64,000 nt of DNA from Hyphomonas sp. Mor2. Its GTDB lineage: Bacteria > Pseudomonadota > Alphaproteobacteria > Caulobacterales > Hyphomonadaceae. The stretch's first letter is position 1, and every line of letters starts with the position of its first letter. The translations under genes were made by a program, and so were the position numbers. The notes beneath the pieces are model-generated. The model did not search any database and was not told where the DNA came from. It saw only the letters and a program-made list of their open reading frames with translations. Of this stretch, positions 34,003 to 42,778 are shown piece after piece. The stretch covers positions 3,472,001 through 3,536,000 of the forward strand of contig NZ_CP017718.1 in assembly GCF_001854405.1 (NCBI RefSeq), given 5' to 3'.

Positions 34003-34803
34003 TTAGCCGAACCGGCCCGTAATATAATCCTGCGTGCGCTGCTCGGCAGGATTGGTGAATATGGTTTCCGTGTCGCCGAACTCGACCAGTTCGCCGACAT
34101 TGAAAAAGGCTGTTTTCTGGGACACGCGCGCGGCCTGTTGCATCGAATGAGTGACGATGATGATGCAGAAGCGCAGGCGCAGTTCGTCGATTAGCTCCTC
34201 GATCCGCGCCGTCGCGATCGGATCCAGCGCGGAACACGGTTCGTCCATCAGGATGACTTCGGGACTGATCGCAATCGCCCGGGCGATGCACAGGCGCTGC
34301 TGCTGCCCGCCGGAAAGACTGGTCGCGGTATCGTTCAGGCGATCCTTGACCTCATTCCACAACCCGGCCTTTTGCAGCGATACCCCGACCAGCTGATCAA
34401 GATCCGCCTTGCTGTTGGCGAGGCCATGGATGCGCGGCCCATAGGCGACATTGTCATAGACAGATTTCGGGAACGGGTTCGGTTTCTGAAACACCATGCC
34501 GACTTTGGCGCGAAGCATGACCGGATCGATGTCCGGACCATTAATGTCCTGGCCATCCATCAGGATCTCGCCCTCCACGCGGGCGCCTTCAATCGTGTCG
34601 TTCATCCGGTTCAGGCAGCGCAGGAAGGTCGACTTTCCGCACCCGGATGGGCCGATCAAAGAGGTCACCGCCTTGTCCGGCACCTTGATCGAAATGTTCT
34701 GAATCGCGGGCGTGTCATGATAGTGCACGCTGATATCGCGGCAGACGATTTTCGCGCCGCCAATGCCGCTCGCCCCTGCATAGAAGACCCCGCTCTGTCC
34801 CAT
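34003..34803 (-). CDS. pstB: Phosphate ABC transporter ATPase
   Basis: The protein of about 266 residues is a full-length ABC ATPase of the PstB type, with Walker [11 protein letters not shown]-loop region, signature LSGGQQQR, and Walker [14 protein letters not shown]. Its C-terminus AAFF-type segment [20 protein letters not shown] is typical of PstB. It powers high-affinity phosphate import with PstC and PstA. The ATG at 34803 starts 2 bases after the pstA stop; an ATG at 34812 would overlap it. The following gene is phoU. Confidence 0.95.
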   Translation of the reverse strand: MGQSGVFYAGASGIGGAKIVCRDISVHYHDTPAIQNISIKVPDKAVTSLIGPSGCGKSTFLRCLNRMNDTIEGARVEGEILMDGQDINGPDIDPVMLRAKVGMVFQKPNPFPKSVYDNVAYGPRIHGLANSKADLDQLVGVSLQKAGLWNEVKDRLNDTATSLSGGQQQRLCIARAIAISPEVILMDEPCSALDPIATARIEELIDELRLRFCIIIVTHSMQQAARVSQKTAFFNVGELVEFGDTETIFTNPAEQRTQDYITGRFG

Positions 34804-34805
34804 GC

Positions 34806-36350
34806 CTACCATCTCCGCTCGAATCGACGCCGCAGTAACACAGCGATGAGATTCATGGCGATCAAAATCGTCAGCAGGATCAGAATGATCGCGGCGGTCA
34901 TCGGTTCCCAGGCCCGCTCCGATCCTGAGAACCATTTATAGATCAAAACCGGCAGCACCGTCGCCTCGTCACTTGGCGAGGTCGGGACATCGCTGACGAA
35001 GGCGACCATGCCGATCAACAGAAGCGGCGCCGTTTCGCCCAGAGCCCTGGCCATGGCGATAATGGCCCCGGTCAGGATACCCGGTGCTGCGAGCGGCAGA
35101 ACATGATGGAAGACGGCTTGCGAGCGGGAAGCGCCAAGGCCGAGGGCGGCTTCTCTCATCGAAGGAGGCACCGATCGCAGCGCCGCGCGTGACGCGATGA
35201 TGATGGTCGGCAGCACCAGCAGACCCAGAACAAGTCCGCCGACGAGCGGGATCGAACGCGGCAGGCCGAACGTGTTGAGGAACACAGCCGCCCCCAGCAG
35301 TCCAAAGATGATGGATGGCACCGCGGCGAGATTGTTGATGTTCACTTCAATCGCGCTGGTCAGTCTCGATTTTGGGGCAAACTCCTCAAGATAGATGGCC
35401 GCGAAGATGCCCACCGGAATGGCAAAGATCGCCGTGACGAGCATGGTGAACAACGAGCCGATAATCGCCGCCGCTGCCCCGGCCAGTTCCGGATAAGTGC
35501 TGTCGGCATTGGTGAATAGCGAGGTGTTAAACCGCTTCTCGATCATCCCTGCATCCTGCATCAGAATCAGAATCGCCACCTGACGATTGCTGAGCAGGCG
35601 ATTGGCACTGTCGCTGTTGAGAAAGATCGCATTTACAGGCCGCGATTCCTGTTCTCCAAGCGCGGGGACGGGTCCGGCGAGATGGGTGAGGATCAGCGAG
35701 GCGCCGGCCGTATCGACCAGTTCAAACAAGGCGCCTGACAATGAGATCAGGATGTCCTGCCCCGGCGCGCTGCGCGCGGCCAGATGATCCTGAAAGGCGA
35801 TGAAATTGTCCTGACCCGCATCGCTCAACCGATAGGCACCGGTCGACAATTGTGCCAGGCGTCCGGCAGGCCCGACCAGATGTGTTTCGTGCCGTCGGAT
35901 CTCGCCTTTCAGATACAGATCAACATCATCCGACATGGCCAGTCTAGCCAGCACGGGAGCTTGCGGGGCAGAGTCTCGGGATTGCAGGCTGCGAAGAACC
36001 GGCAGAACAGCCAGCCGTGGTGACAAGGCGTAAAGGTCTGCCCGCTCGATGCGATCGTCTGCGAGCTCCGGGAAAGTCGAAAGCAGTTCTGCCCGGACGG
36101 CAAGATTGAGGTCCGTGACATCCAGGCTCGCAGGGTCGGAGAACTCGGCCGGCGGCAAGTCCAGGATCAGCACATGATTTGAAAAGGCCGAAGTGGCGCG
36201 CAACCCGATCGAGATCAACAGGACGGCCAGGAATGAGATGGCGATGCCAATGGCCAGCTGTCCGTACAGCTTGAAGCGTCGCTCGGCTTGATTGCGCCGA
36301 CGCATGCGTATGTCCTGAACGGACTCGATGGCGGGTGTCGGCTCAGTCAT
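34806..36350 (-). CDS. pstA: Phosphate ABC transporter permease PstA with long N-terminal extension
   Basis: The 514-residue protein is nearly twice the length of E. coli PstA (296). After a first membrane helix at about 30-55, a large region of about 230 residues lies in the periplasm (DUF3333-like, [11 protein letters not shown] to [10 protein letters not shown]). A normal PstA permease domain with five or six helices follows ([21 protein letters not shown], the EAA-like loop [35 protein letters not shown]). Such extended PstA proteins are known in alphaproteobacteria. The start at 36350 overlaps pstC by 8 bases. Confidence 0.93.
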   Translation of the reverse strand: MTEPTPAIESVQDIRMRRRNQAERRFKLYGQLAIGIAISFLAVLLISIGLRATSAFSNHVLILDLPPAEFSDPASLDVTDLNLAVRAELLSTFPELADDRIERADLYALSPRLAVLPVLRSLQSRDSAPQAPVLARLAMSDDVDLYLKGEIRRHETHLVGPAGRLAQLSTGAYRLSDAGQDNFIAFQDHLAARSAPGQDILISLSGALFELVDTAGASLILTHLAGPVPALGEQESRPVNAIFLNSDSANRLLSNRQVAILILMQDAGMIEKRFNTSLFTNADSTYPELAGAAAAIIGSLFTMLVTAIFAIPVGIFAAIYLEEFAPKSRLTSAIEVNINNLAAVPSIIFGLLGAAVFLNTFGLPRSIPLVGGLVLGLLVLPTIIIASRAALRSVPPSMREAALGLGASRSQAVFHHVLPLAAPGILTGAIIAMARALGETAPLLLIGMVAFVSDVPTSPSDEATVLPVLIYKWFSGSERAWEPMTAAIILILLTILIAMNLIAVLLRRRFERRW

Positions 36351-37764
36351 AGGCTTCCCGATACCGTTTGACCACGCGCAGCGCGATGACATTGAAAACC
36401 AGCGTGATCCCGAACAGGGCAAAGCCAAGCGCGAACGCAGAGATCGTCCTGGCGCTGTCAAAGGCAGTATCGCCGGTCAGGAGGGAAACAATCTGATAGG
36501 TCACGGTGGTAATGTCCGAGGTCGGGTCCAGCGTGATCAGCGCGCGCCCGCCAGCGGCCATGACGACAATCATTGTTTCACCGATCGCGCGCGACACGGC
36601 CAGCAGCACAGCGGCGACGATGCCCGGAAACGCGGCCGGCAATACCACCTGCTTGATCGTCTCGGACTGCGTCGCCCCGACCGCGAGCGCACCGTCTCGA
36701 AGCGGTTGAGGCACGGCGTTGATCACGTCGTCGGAGAGGGAACTGACGAACGGGATGATCATCACCCCCATGACCAGACCGGCCGCCAGCGCATTGGTGG
36801 GCTGCGCCGCCAGGAAATTATCGGGTGTGAACGGCAATCCGTTCAACCAAAGGGCAAAGCTGCGGACCAGCGGAGCGATCAATGTGGCGGCAAAGAACCC
36901 GTACACCACGGTTGGAATACCGGCGAGCAATTCAAGGATCGGCTTGACCCAGGATCGAAAACGCGGGCTGGCATATTCGGACAGATAGATGGCTGAAAAC
37001 AGTCCCACCGGCACCGCGACGCACATGGCGAGCAGAGCGATCATCAACGTGCCGAAGAAGAGCGGGACGGCGCCAAAATTCTGACCGGTTTGTGCATTCC
37101 AGTCGGTGCCGAACAGGAATTCCAATATGCCTGGCCCATCGGGCAGACTGAAGAAACGGACCGTCTCGTAGACGAGAGAGAAGACGATACCGATCGTCGT
37201 GAAGATTGCGATCGCGGCACACACAAACAGCAAGGCCGTGATCGTCTGCTCGACATAGGACCGCGCCGGGAAACTTCGATTGAGGGGTCTGCGCCCCAGG
37301 AAAAACCCGCCCAGTGCGGCGACAATTGCGAGCGCAATGGCGATCAGGCGGGACTCACCTTTCAGAATGGCATAGCGATCGACACTGGCATCAAACAGGA
37401 TGTTTCCTGTGTCATTGATCGTGCGTTGGCTGGCATAGTCGGCCACGCGTTGAACGAACAAATCCACCTGTTCCGGGCCTCGCGACAAAAGATAACCCGG
37501 TAGCTCGCTGCGCAGACTCTCGCGCACATAATTCTCTGCAAAGACCAGATAGGCGAGGAAGATCAGGGCGGCAGGCAAGATCGTGCAAAAGGCCAGGAAG
37601 TAACCATGGTAATTGGGCTGCGAGTGTAGACGCGCACCGATCGTCGAGCCGATCGGCAAGGCACTGACTTCCGTGCGGCCAAATGAGAATGCAAAGAACC
37701 CTGCCGCAGCCAATGGCGCGATCAACAGCCACCCGATCGGGAGATGTCCAATAGTCTGCAGCAT
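36343..37764 (-). CDS. pstC: Phosphate ABC transporter permease PstC with N-terminal extension
   Basis: The 473-residue protein is longer than E. coli PstC (319). The N-terminal 150 residues hold two extra helices (about 10-30 and 55-75) and a polar segment before the usual permease. Recognisable permease parts are GTLMIALLAMCVAVPVGLFSA, the loop RDGALAVGATQSETIKQVVLPAA and AIGETMIVVMAAGG. Together with PstA and PstB it imports phosphate. The gene starts about 45 bases after a canonical Pho box and begins a four-base-or-less-spaced run of pst genes. The binding protein gene pstS is not in the window. Confidence 0.93.
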   Translation of the reverse strand: MLQTIGHLPIGWLLIAPLAAAGFFAFSFGRTEVSALPIGSTIGARLHSQPNYHGYFLAFCTILPAALIFLAYLVFAENYVRESLRSELPGYLLSRGPEQVDLFVQRVADYASQRTINDTGNILFDASVDRYAILKGESRLIAIALAIVAALGGFFLGRRPLNRSFPARSYVEQTITALLFVCAAIAIFTTIGIVFSLVYETVRFFSLPDGPGILEFLFGTDWNAQTGQNFGAVPLFFGTLMIALLAMCVAVPVGLFSAIYLSEYASPRFRSWVKPILELLAGIPTVVYGFFAATLIAPLVRSFALWLNGLPFTPDNFLAAQPTNALAAGLVMGVMIIPFVSSLSDDVINAVPQPLRDGALAVGATQSETIKQVVLPAAFPGIVAAVLLAVSRAIGETMIVVMAAGGRALITLDPTSDITTVTYQIVSLLTGDTAFDSARTISAFALGFALFGITLVFNVIALRVVKRYREAYD

Positions 37765-37808
37765 AAAACGATCGGTCGTTACAATTCGGCGCTCTTACCC
37801 GGTCTCGT

Positions 37809-37824
37809 TGACACATATGTGACA
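37809..37824 (-). promoter_or_regulatory. Pho box upstream of pstC
   Basis: On the minus strand the sequence is TGTCA-CATATG-TGTCA: two TGTCA repeats in the same orientation at an 11-bp period, as in the E. coli consensus CTGTCATAAA(T/A)CTGTCA. It lies 45-60 bases upstream of the pstC start, suitable for PhoB-dependent activation of a promoter between it and pstC. PhoB is encoded at the end of the same transcript. This makes the operon self-regulating. Confidence 0.75.
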
Positions 37825-37855
37825 CTTACTGTGCCTCGCGGCTCACCTCGCCTAA

Positions 37856-38506
37856 TCAAAACGGCGCTGGAGACTCGAACCGTAACTCGGCCCCCGTGTC
37901 AGGGTGGCGAAAAGCCAGCGACTGTGCGTGAAGGCACAGTCGCTCATGCGTGTGTGGATCACCGTAAAAAACATCGCCCAGGATCGGATGCCCGAGGCTG
38001 GCCATATGCAGGCGAAGCTGGTGGGAGCGGCCCGTCTCTGGCGTCAGGGTCACGCGTGTATCTGGCCCGACCGGCTCGACCACCCGCCAATGCGTAACCG
38101 CTTCCCGTCCGGCTGGATCGAGATGCCGCAAGGGTCGATTCAGCGAATACTTGGCGATTGCGGCATTGACGGTGCCTGATCGTGCTTCGGGTTGCCCCGC
38201 GATCAGCGCTTCATACTGCTTGGAGACGGAGCGCCGCTCGAACTGCATGGAGAGATGGCGCTGGGCGTCCTTCGATCGCGCGAAGACCATCACGCCTGAC
38301 GTGTCCATATCGAGACGATGCACGATCCGGACATCCTCATGCCGCGCGCCTAAAACACTGCTGGCGCAGACCACTTTTTCCGGACCTCGTCCTGGTACGC
38401 TCAGCAGTCCGCTCGGCTTGTCGCAGACCACGATCCAGTCGTCGACATAAAGCGTGGTCAGCGCCTCCGGCGGCGGCGGATCATATGGTTTCGGAACGTG
38501 TGTCAT
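37856..38506 (-). CDS. RluA-family pseudouridine synthase
   Basis: The 216-residue protein has the RluA/RluD catalytic motif VHRLDMDTSGVMVFARS (catalytic Asp66), the upstream VVCDKPSGLLSVPG, and the C-terminal GRSHQLRLHMASLGHPILGD. It has no S4 domain and is at the short end for the family, like E. coli RluA, which modifies 23S rRNA and tRNA-Phe. It starts inside the phoR 3' end (26-base overlap), so it is coupled to phoR, and it separates phoR from pstC. Target RNA cannot be predicted. Confidence 0.9.
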   Translation of the reverse strand: MTHVPKPYDPPPPEALTTLYVDDWIVVCDKPSGLLSVPGRGPEKVVCASSVLGARHEDVRIVHRLDMDTSGVMVFARSKDAQRHLSMQFERRSVSKQYEALIAGQPEARSGTVNAAIAKYSLNRPLRHLDPAGREAVTHWRVVEPVGPDTRVTLTPETGRSHQLRLHMASLGHPILGDVFYGDPHTHERLCLHAQSLAFRHPDTGAELRFESPAPF

Positions 38507-39860
38507 CCGGCAATCGCGGCATCCAGATTCCAAAGGCGGTGCCTGCGCCCTCGACGCTCTCGACAGCCAGCCCCCCGCGGTGCCGGGCCATGATATGTTT
38601 GACGATGGCGAGACCCAGGCCGGTGCCCTCAATCTTGCCGCCGCGGCTTTCATCGACGCGGTAGAAACGCTCCCCGAGACGCGGCAGGTGTTGTTCGGAA
38701 ATGCCCTCACCATTGTCTGTGACGCGGACCCAGACGGCAGGCACTTCAGTGGACGCATACGGTTGCAGCAGGACTGCTCGTTTGGCGTCGGCAGATTGGC
38801 GGCTGCAGGCGGCGGCGGCGTCGCCCATGGTGGGCGCTTCGCCCATCAGGATCTGTACCTCACCCTCTTTGCGCGCATACTTGATCGCATTGCTGGCCAG
38901 GTTCTGGATCACTTGCGCGATCTCGTCGCTGTCGGCAATCACGCCGACCCGGTTCTGCGGCCCATCAAAGTGGAGCTTGATGCCCGCGTCTTCGGCAAGG
39001 TGCGTCAGGGCAAGACTGGTCTTGCGGGTGAGATCCACAATGTCGACCTGGGTCTTTGGCGCGCGGTGTTCGCTGAATTCGATCCGCGACAGGGACAACA
39101 GATCGGCGACAAGGCGCTGCATGCGTTCGGTCTGCTGGCCCATGATCTCGAGAAACCCATCCCAGGCATCCTTGTCATCCTTGGCTGGGCCTCGCATGGT
39201 CTCGATAAAGCCGCCAATCGCCGTCAAAGGCGTGCGCAGCTCATGGCTGGCATTGGCGAGGAAGTCGGCCCGCGCGCGTTCCGCCCGCCGCACGGCGGTC
39301 AGGTCCTCGAACACCATGATGACCGAGCCGGGTTCCAGGCCAGCGCGAATATGCGCCATCCAGACTTCGGCCTCGCCATGCTGGGTGAACTCGATCCGCT
39401 CTTCAGCGCCGTTCTGGGCCACACGATCAGCGCCGGCCAGCAAGTCGGGTTGGCGTAGCATTGCGCTTGGAAAAGGCCGTGTCGTCGTATCGATCCGGAA
39501 CAGGTTTCTTGCGTGAATATTGGCCGTTTCAACCGATCCGTCCGGCGCAATCAAAAGCGCAGGCAGGGGCAGAGCCAGCACGAAGGGCTCAACTGCATTC
39601 TCAGCAGGACGTGCCGGGGCGCTCATATCGGGTTGCGGCGCGGTTTGTTCGGCAGCTTTGCGCGTGCTCGGGGCTGAACCGACAAAAAAAGCGAGCGCCC
39701 CCGTCGACATGACGATCGCTCCGGTGATCCACTCCACCAGTCCAACGGCGCCTGTGACATAGAGCAGGCTCAGCACCGCCACGGCACCAATGGTCAGCAC
39801 CAGGAAGTCGCGTATGCGACGCGGTGGATCCGGTTGGAATTGTCCATCATCTTGTGACAT
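38481..39860 (-). CDS. phoR: Phosphate regulon sensor histidine kinase
   Basis: The 459-residue kinase has two N-terminal membrane helices (about 17-37 and 42-62), a Pro/Ala linker, a PAS-like domain (about 92-190), the HisKA motif ASHELRTPLTAIGG (His206), and an HATPase domain with QNLASNAIKY, VTDNGEGIS and GTGLGLAIVKH. It has no periplasmic sensor domain, like PhoR, which reads phosphate availability through PstSCAB and PhoU. The gene precedes the pst genes with an RluA-type gene between. It is divergent from the RND efflux operon. Confidence 0.92.
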   Translation of the reverse strand: MSQDDGQFQPDPPRRIRDFLVLTIGAVAVLSLLYVTGAVGLVEWITGAIVMSTGALAFFVGSAPSTRKAAEQTAPQPDMSAPARPAENAVEPFVLALPLPALLIAPDGSVETANIHARNLFRIDTTTRPFPSAMLRQPDLLAGADRVAQNGAEERIEFTQHGEAEVWMAHIRAGLEPGSVIMVFEDLTAVRRAERARADFLANASHELRTPLTAIGGFIETMRGPAKDDKDAWDGFLEIMGQQTERMQRLVADLLSLSRIEFSEHRAPKTQVDIVDLTRKTSLALTHLAEDAGIKLHFDGPQNRVGVIADSDEIAQVIQNLASNAIKYARKEGEVQILMGEAPTMGDAAAACSRQSADAKRAVLLQPYASTEVPAVWVRVTDNGEGISEQHLPRLGERFYRVDESRGGKIEGTGLGLAIVKHIMARHRGGLAVESVEGAGTAFGIWMPRLPDDTRSETI

Positions 39861-39980
39861 TTGCCGACCTTGCTGAGCAGTTTTGATGGTCCGTGAGCCT
39901 TGGTTGCGCGTATACAGGGCATGGCGCGATGAGCAAGTCTGAAAGCTTTTTCATGATTATTGAAAAACGATAATTTTTTG

Positions 39981-40009
39981 TTGACAGTCGAATAGGGCAG
40001 GCGTAAAGC
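39981..40009 (+). promoter_or_regulatory. Predicted promoter of the RND efflux operon
   Basis: A perfect -35 TTGACA (39981-39986) is followed after 17 bases by a fair -10, TAAAGC (40004-40009). An AT-rich upstream segment (about 39955-39980) could be an UP element, and it includes ATTAT...ATAAT inverted repeats that a repressor could use. The first gene of the efflux operon starts at 40035. No dedicated regulator gene is adjacent. Confidence 0.55.
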
Positions 40010-40034
40010 CACGGTCCAGGCTTGAGAGGTGTAA

Positions 40035-41492
40035 ATGAAGCAGGCAGGTCTCGCATTTGGTGTTCTCGCGCTCAGCGCGTGCTCAACCGTGCCAAGTCTC
40101 CCAAGTGTCGGTGGAGATCCCTTCGTCGTGTTTCCCGTAGCGCCGGATGCCCCTGAGACCTGGGCGATTTCCGGAGTCGCTGGAGAAGTGCCCGAAGCCA
40201 ATTGGTTGGCGCAGTTCAATGATGACACGCTGAACGACCTCGTAAATGAAGCATTGGCGGCCAATCCTTCCATTCGTTCACAATTCTACGCCGTCGAAGC
40301 GACGCGCGCGCAGGCCCGCAGCACCTATGGGCGAACCCTGCCCAATGTTTCGGCTTCTGCGTCGGCAGGCGGGACGAGCAACTATATCGCCGTCACCGAC
40401 TCGCGCACCGATAACTCAACCTTTGGCATTGGCGCGGATCTGAGCTGGGAATTCGACCTGTGGGGTCGCCTTCGTGCCAGCATCGATGCGGCAGAAGCGG
40501 ATCTGATTGCCAGCGAAGCGGATCTTGCTTCAGCCAGACTCGCATTGGCGGCCCAGACCGCGTCCGCCTGGTTTGACCTCAACGAAGCGCTGGCTCAGGA
40601 GCGTGTCGCGGTTCAGACCTATGAAGCCCGGACGCGCGCATTGGAATTGACCGAGCGCCGCTTTTCGCGCGGCCTCGCCACCGCACTGGATGTGCGCACA
40701 GCGCGCACCACGCAAGCCTCGGCCGAGGCCTCCATCGCAGGGCGTCGGCAGGCCAGTGGCAATGCGTCGCGACGCCTGGAGATTTTGCTCGGGCGATATC
40801 CTTCTTCCGAGCTTGATGCCCTCGCCGAATTGCCATCGCTGGAGCCGATTTCAGCAGCAGCAAGTCCGGTATTGCTGCTCTCACGCCGGCCGGACATTGC
40901 CGCGGCAGAGGCACGGGTTGCCGCTGCGGGTCTTCGGGCCGAGCAAGCGCGCCTTGCCATGTTGCCCGCCCTGCGCCTGACCGGATCGGTATCGACCACG
41001 GAAACCGATCTTGCCGATGCACTGGATCCAAGCCGCGTTGCAGCGCGCTTGATTGCCAGTCTGACAGCGCCGATCTTCAATGGCGGGGCTTTGGATGCGG
41101 ACCGCGATGCAGCGGTCGCGCGTGCGCGTGCGGCGGTTGAGACCTATGCTGCAACCACGCTGACCGCTTGGCGAGAAGTGGAAGATGCACTGGCCGCCGA
41201 TTCCCTGCTGGCGCAACAGGAGAATGCGCAAGTCCGCGCCCTTGAAGAAGCGCGCCTGGCTGAGGAATTGGCGACGCGTCAGTATACCAATGGCCTGGTG
41301 TCGATCTTTAACCTGATCGATTCCCAGACGCGGCGTCTGAATGCGGAAAGCAATGTCATTGCAGCCCGCTCAGCGCGCGCATCAAATCGAGTAAGTTTTC
41401 ATCTTGCTCTCGGAGGTGGATTGCCTGTGGCAGAGCCCGCAGCCCCGACCTCCGCGAGCGTAAATAGCCCGGAAGAGGCAGTCCTCCCATGA
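40035..41492 (+). CDS. RND efflux outer membrane factor (NodT/OprM-like lipoprotein)
   Basis: The 485-residue precursor has a lipoprotein signal with lipobox LSAC at about residues 13-16. Two OEP repeats of the TolC/OprM fold follow: NWLAQFNDDTLNDLVNEAL, DLSWEFDLWGRLRASIDAAEAD, and the second-half AEARVAAAGLRAEQARLAMLPAL and SLTAPIFNGGALDADRDAAVARA. It would form the trimeric outer-membrane channel of a tripartite pump. Its stop overlaps the next gene's ATG (ATGA), so the two are translationally coupled. Substrates are unknown. Confidence 0.92.
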   Translation: MKQAGLAFGVLALSACSTVPSLPSVGGDPFVVFPVAPDAPETWAISGVAGEVPEANWLAQFNDDTLNDLVNEALAANPSIRSQFYAVEATRAQARSTYGRTLPNVSASASAGGTSNYIAVTDSRTDNSTFGIGADLSWEFDLWGRLRASIDAAEADLIASEADLASARLALAAQTASAWFDLNEALAQERVAVQTYEARTRALELTERRFSRGLATALDVRTARTTQASAEASIAGRRQASGNASRRLEILLGRYPSSELDALAELPSLEPISAAASPVLLLSRRPDIAAAEARVAAAGLRAEQARLAMLPALRLTGSVSTTETDLADALDPSRVAARLIASLTAPIFNGGALDADRDAAVARARAAVETYAATTLTAWREVEDALAADSLLAQQENAQVRALEEARLAEELATRQYTNGLVSIFNLIDSQTRRLNAESNVIAARSARASNRVSFHLALGGGLPVAEPAAPTSASVNSPEEAVLP

Positions 41493-42778
41493 GCCGTTTC
41501 ATATCTATTCTTTTAACCGTCCTGGCCCTCGCGGGCATGGGCGCAGCCGCTATTGTCACCATCGGGGTGCTGACCCCGGAACCGGAGCAGGCGGATGAGA
41601 AATTCTCCGGACTTTCCGTCTTCGCCGAACGCGTCGGGCGGGAAGATCTGAACTTCACGGTCAATGCGCAGGGTGAGGTCAGACCACAACGGGAAATTGT
41701 TGTGGCGCCGCAGATTGCTGGACGGATCGCATTTGTGTCACCCGACTTTATTGATGGCGGCTTCATTCGCCGCGGACAGGTGCTCGTGCGCCTCGAGACT
41801 GCGGACTATCAACTCGCTGTGGTGCGGGCGCAATCCGGCGTTGCCAGTGCCGAGCAGCGTCTGGCGCGCGAAGTCGCTGAAGCCGAAATTGCCCGCCAGG
41901 ACCTGGTAAATCTCGGGATTACCGACTCCAGTCCCTTGGCCCGGCGGGAACCACAACTCGCGGAAGCCCAGGCCGCGCTGGAATCTGCGAAAGCGCAACT
42001 CGCCGATGCCGAACTCGCATTGAACCGCACGGCTGTGGTCGCTCCATTTGACGGTCGCGTACGGGAAGAGAATGTCGATGTCGGCCAGTTTGCGTCGCCA
42101 GGTCAGTCGCTCGGCCGCGTCTTCGCGACCGATGTGGTTGAAGTGGCGCTGCCCATCACAGACGAACAGTTGGGACAACTCGGCTTGCCCCTGGCCTTTG
42201 CGGAATCCGCGAATGTGCGCGGGCCAAGCGTCACCTTCTCCGCGCCGGTCGCCGGCGTTGACCGCCAATGGACCGGACGGGTCACCCGGTCGTCAGCCGC
42301 GGTCAATTCACGCACGAGATTGATCAATGTGATTGCCGAGCTCAACGATCCTTACGGCGCGGGCGCCGACAACGGGGCTCCGATGGCGCCAGGTCTGTTC
42401 GTCTCGGCAGAGATCGATGGCACCCGGATCGAGGACCTCCTTGTCGCTCCGCGCTCTTCGGTTCGCGGAGGTAACAATATCTTTATTGGCGATCCGGAAG
42501 CCGGCGAGTTACGGATCCATCCGATCGATCTGGTCTACAGTTCCGCTGATGGGGCCTGGTTCAGAAGCGACGATATCGCGGTCGGCGATCTGGCGATTGT
42601 CAGCCCCATTCGCGGATCAAATGATGGCATGAGCATCACGATTCTCGAGCGCCTCGAGGATGGGGTGATCAGAAACCATAATGACGAAGCCAAGGCTGCG
42701 GCTGAAGGTGAAGAGCGCAACAATGATATCGGCGGAGCGACGGAAGTCGTCGCCTCGGCCGGGGATGGAGGCCAGTAA
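41489..42778 (+). CDS. RND efflux periplasmic adaptor (membrane fusion protein)
   Basis: The 429-residue adaptor has an N-terminal membrane anchor (about 7-28), the biotinyl-lipoyl-like half-motifs GEVRPQREIVVAPQIAGRI and ELALNRTAVVAPFDGRVREENVDVGQF, and a helical hairpin between them (SGVASAEQRLAREVAEAEI to AQAALESAKAQL), followed by a beta-barrel region. It bridges the RND pump and outer membrane factor. Starts by overlapping the previous stop (ATGA) and ends in TAATG with the pump gene. It looks like the RND-adaptor class, not the HlyD-ABC class. Confidence 0.93.
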   Translation: MSRFISILLTVLALAGMGAAAIVTIGVLTPEPEQADEKFSGLSVFAERVGREDLNFTVNAQGEVRPQREIVVAPQIAGRIAFVSPDFIDGGFIRRGQVLVRLETADYQLAVVRAQSGVASAEQRLAREVAEAEIARQDLVNLGITDSSPLARREPQLAEAQAALESAKAQLADAELALNRTAVVAPFDGRVREENVDVGQFASPGQSLGRVFATDVVEVALPITDEQLGQLGLPLAFAESANVRGPSVTFSAPVAGVDRQWTGRVTRSSAAVNSRTRLINVIAELNDPYGAGADNGAPMAPGLFVSAEIDGTRIEDLLVAPRSSVRGGNNIFIGDPEAGELRIHPIDLVYSSADGAWFRSDDIAVGDLAIVSPIRGSNDGMSITILERLEDGVIRNHNDEAKAAAEGEERNNDIGGATEVVASAGDGGQ

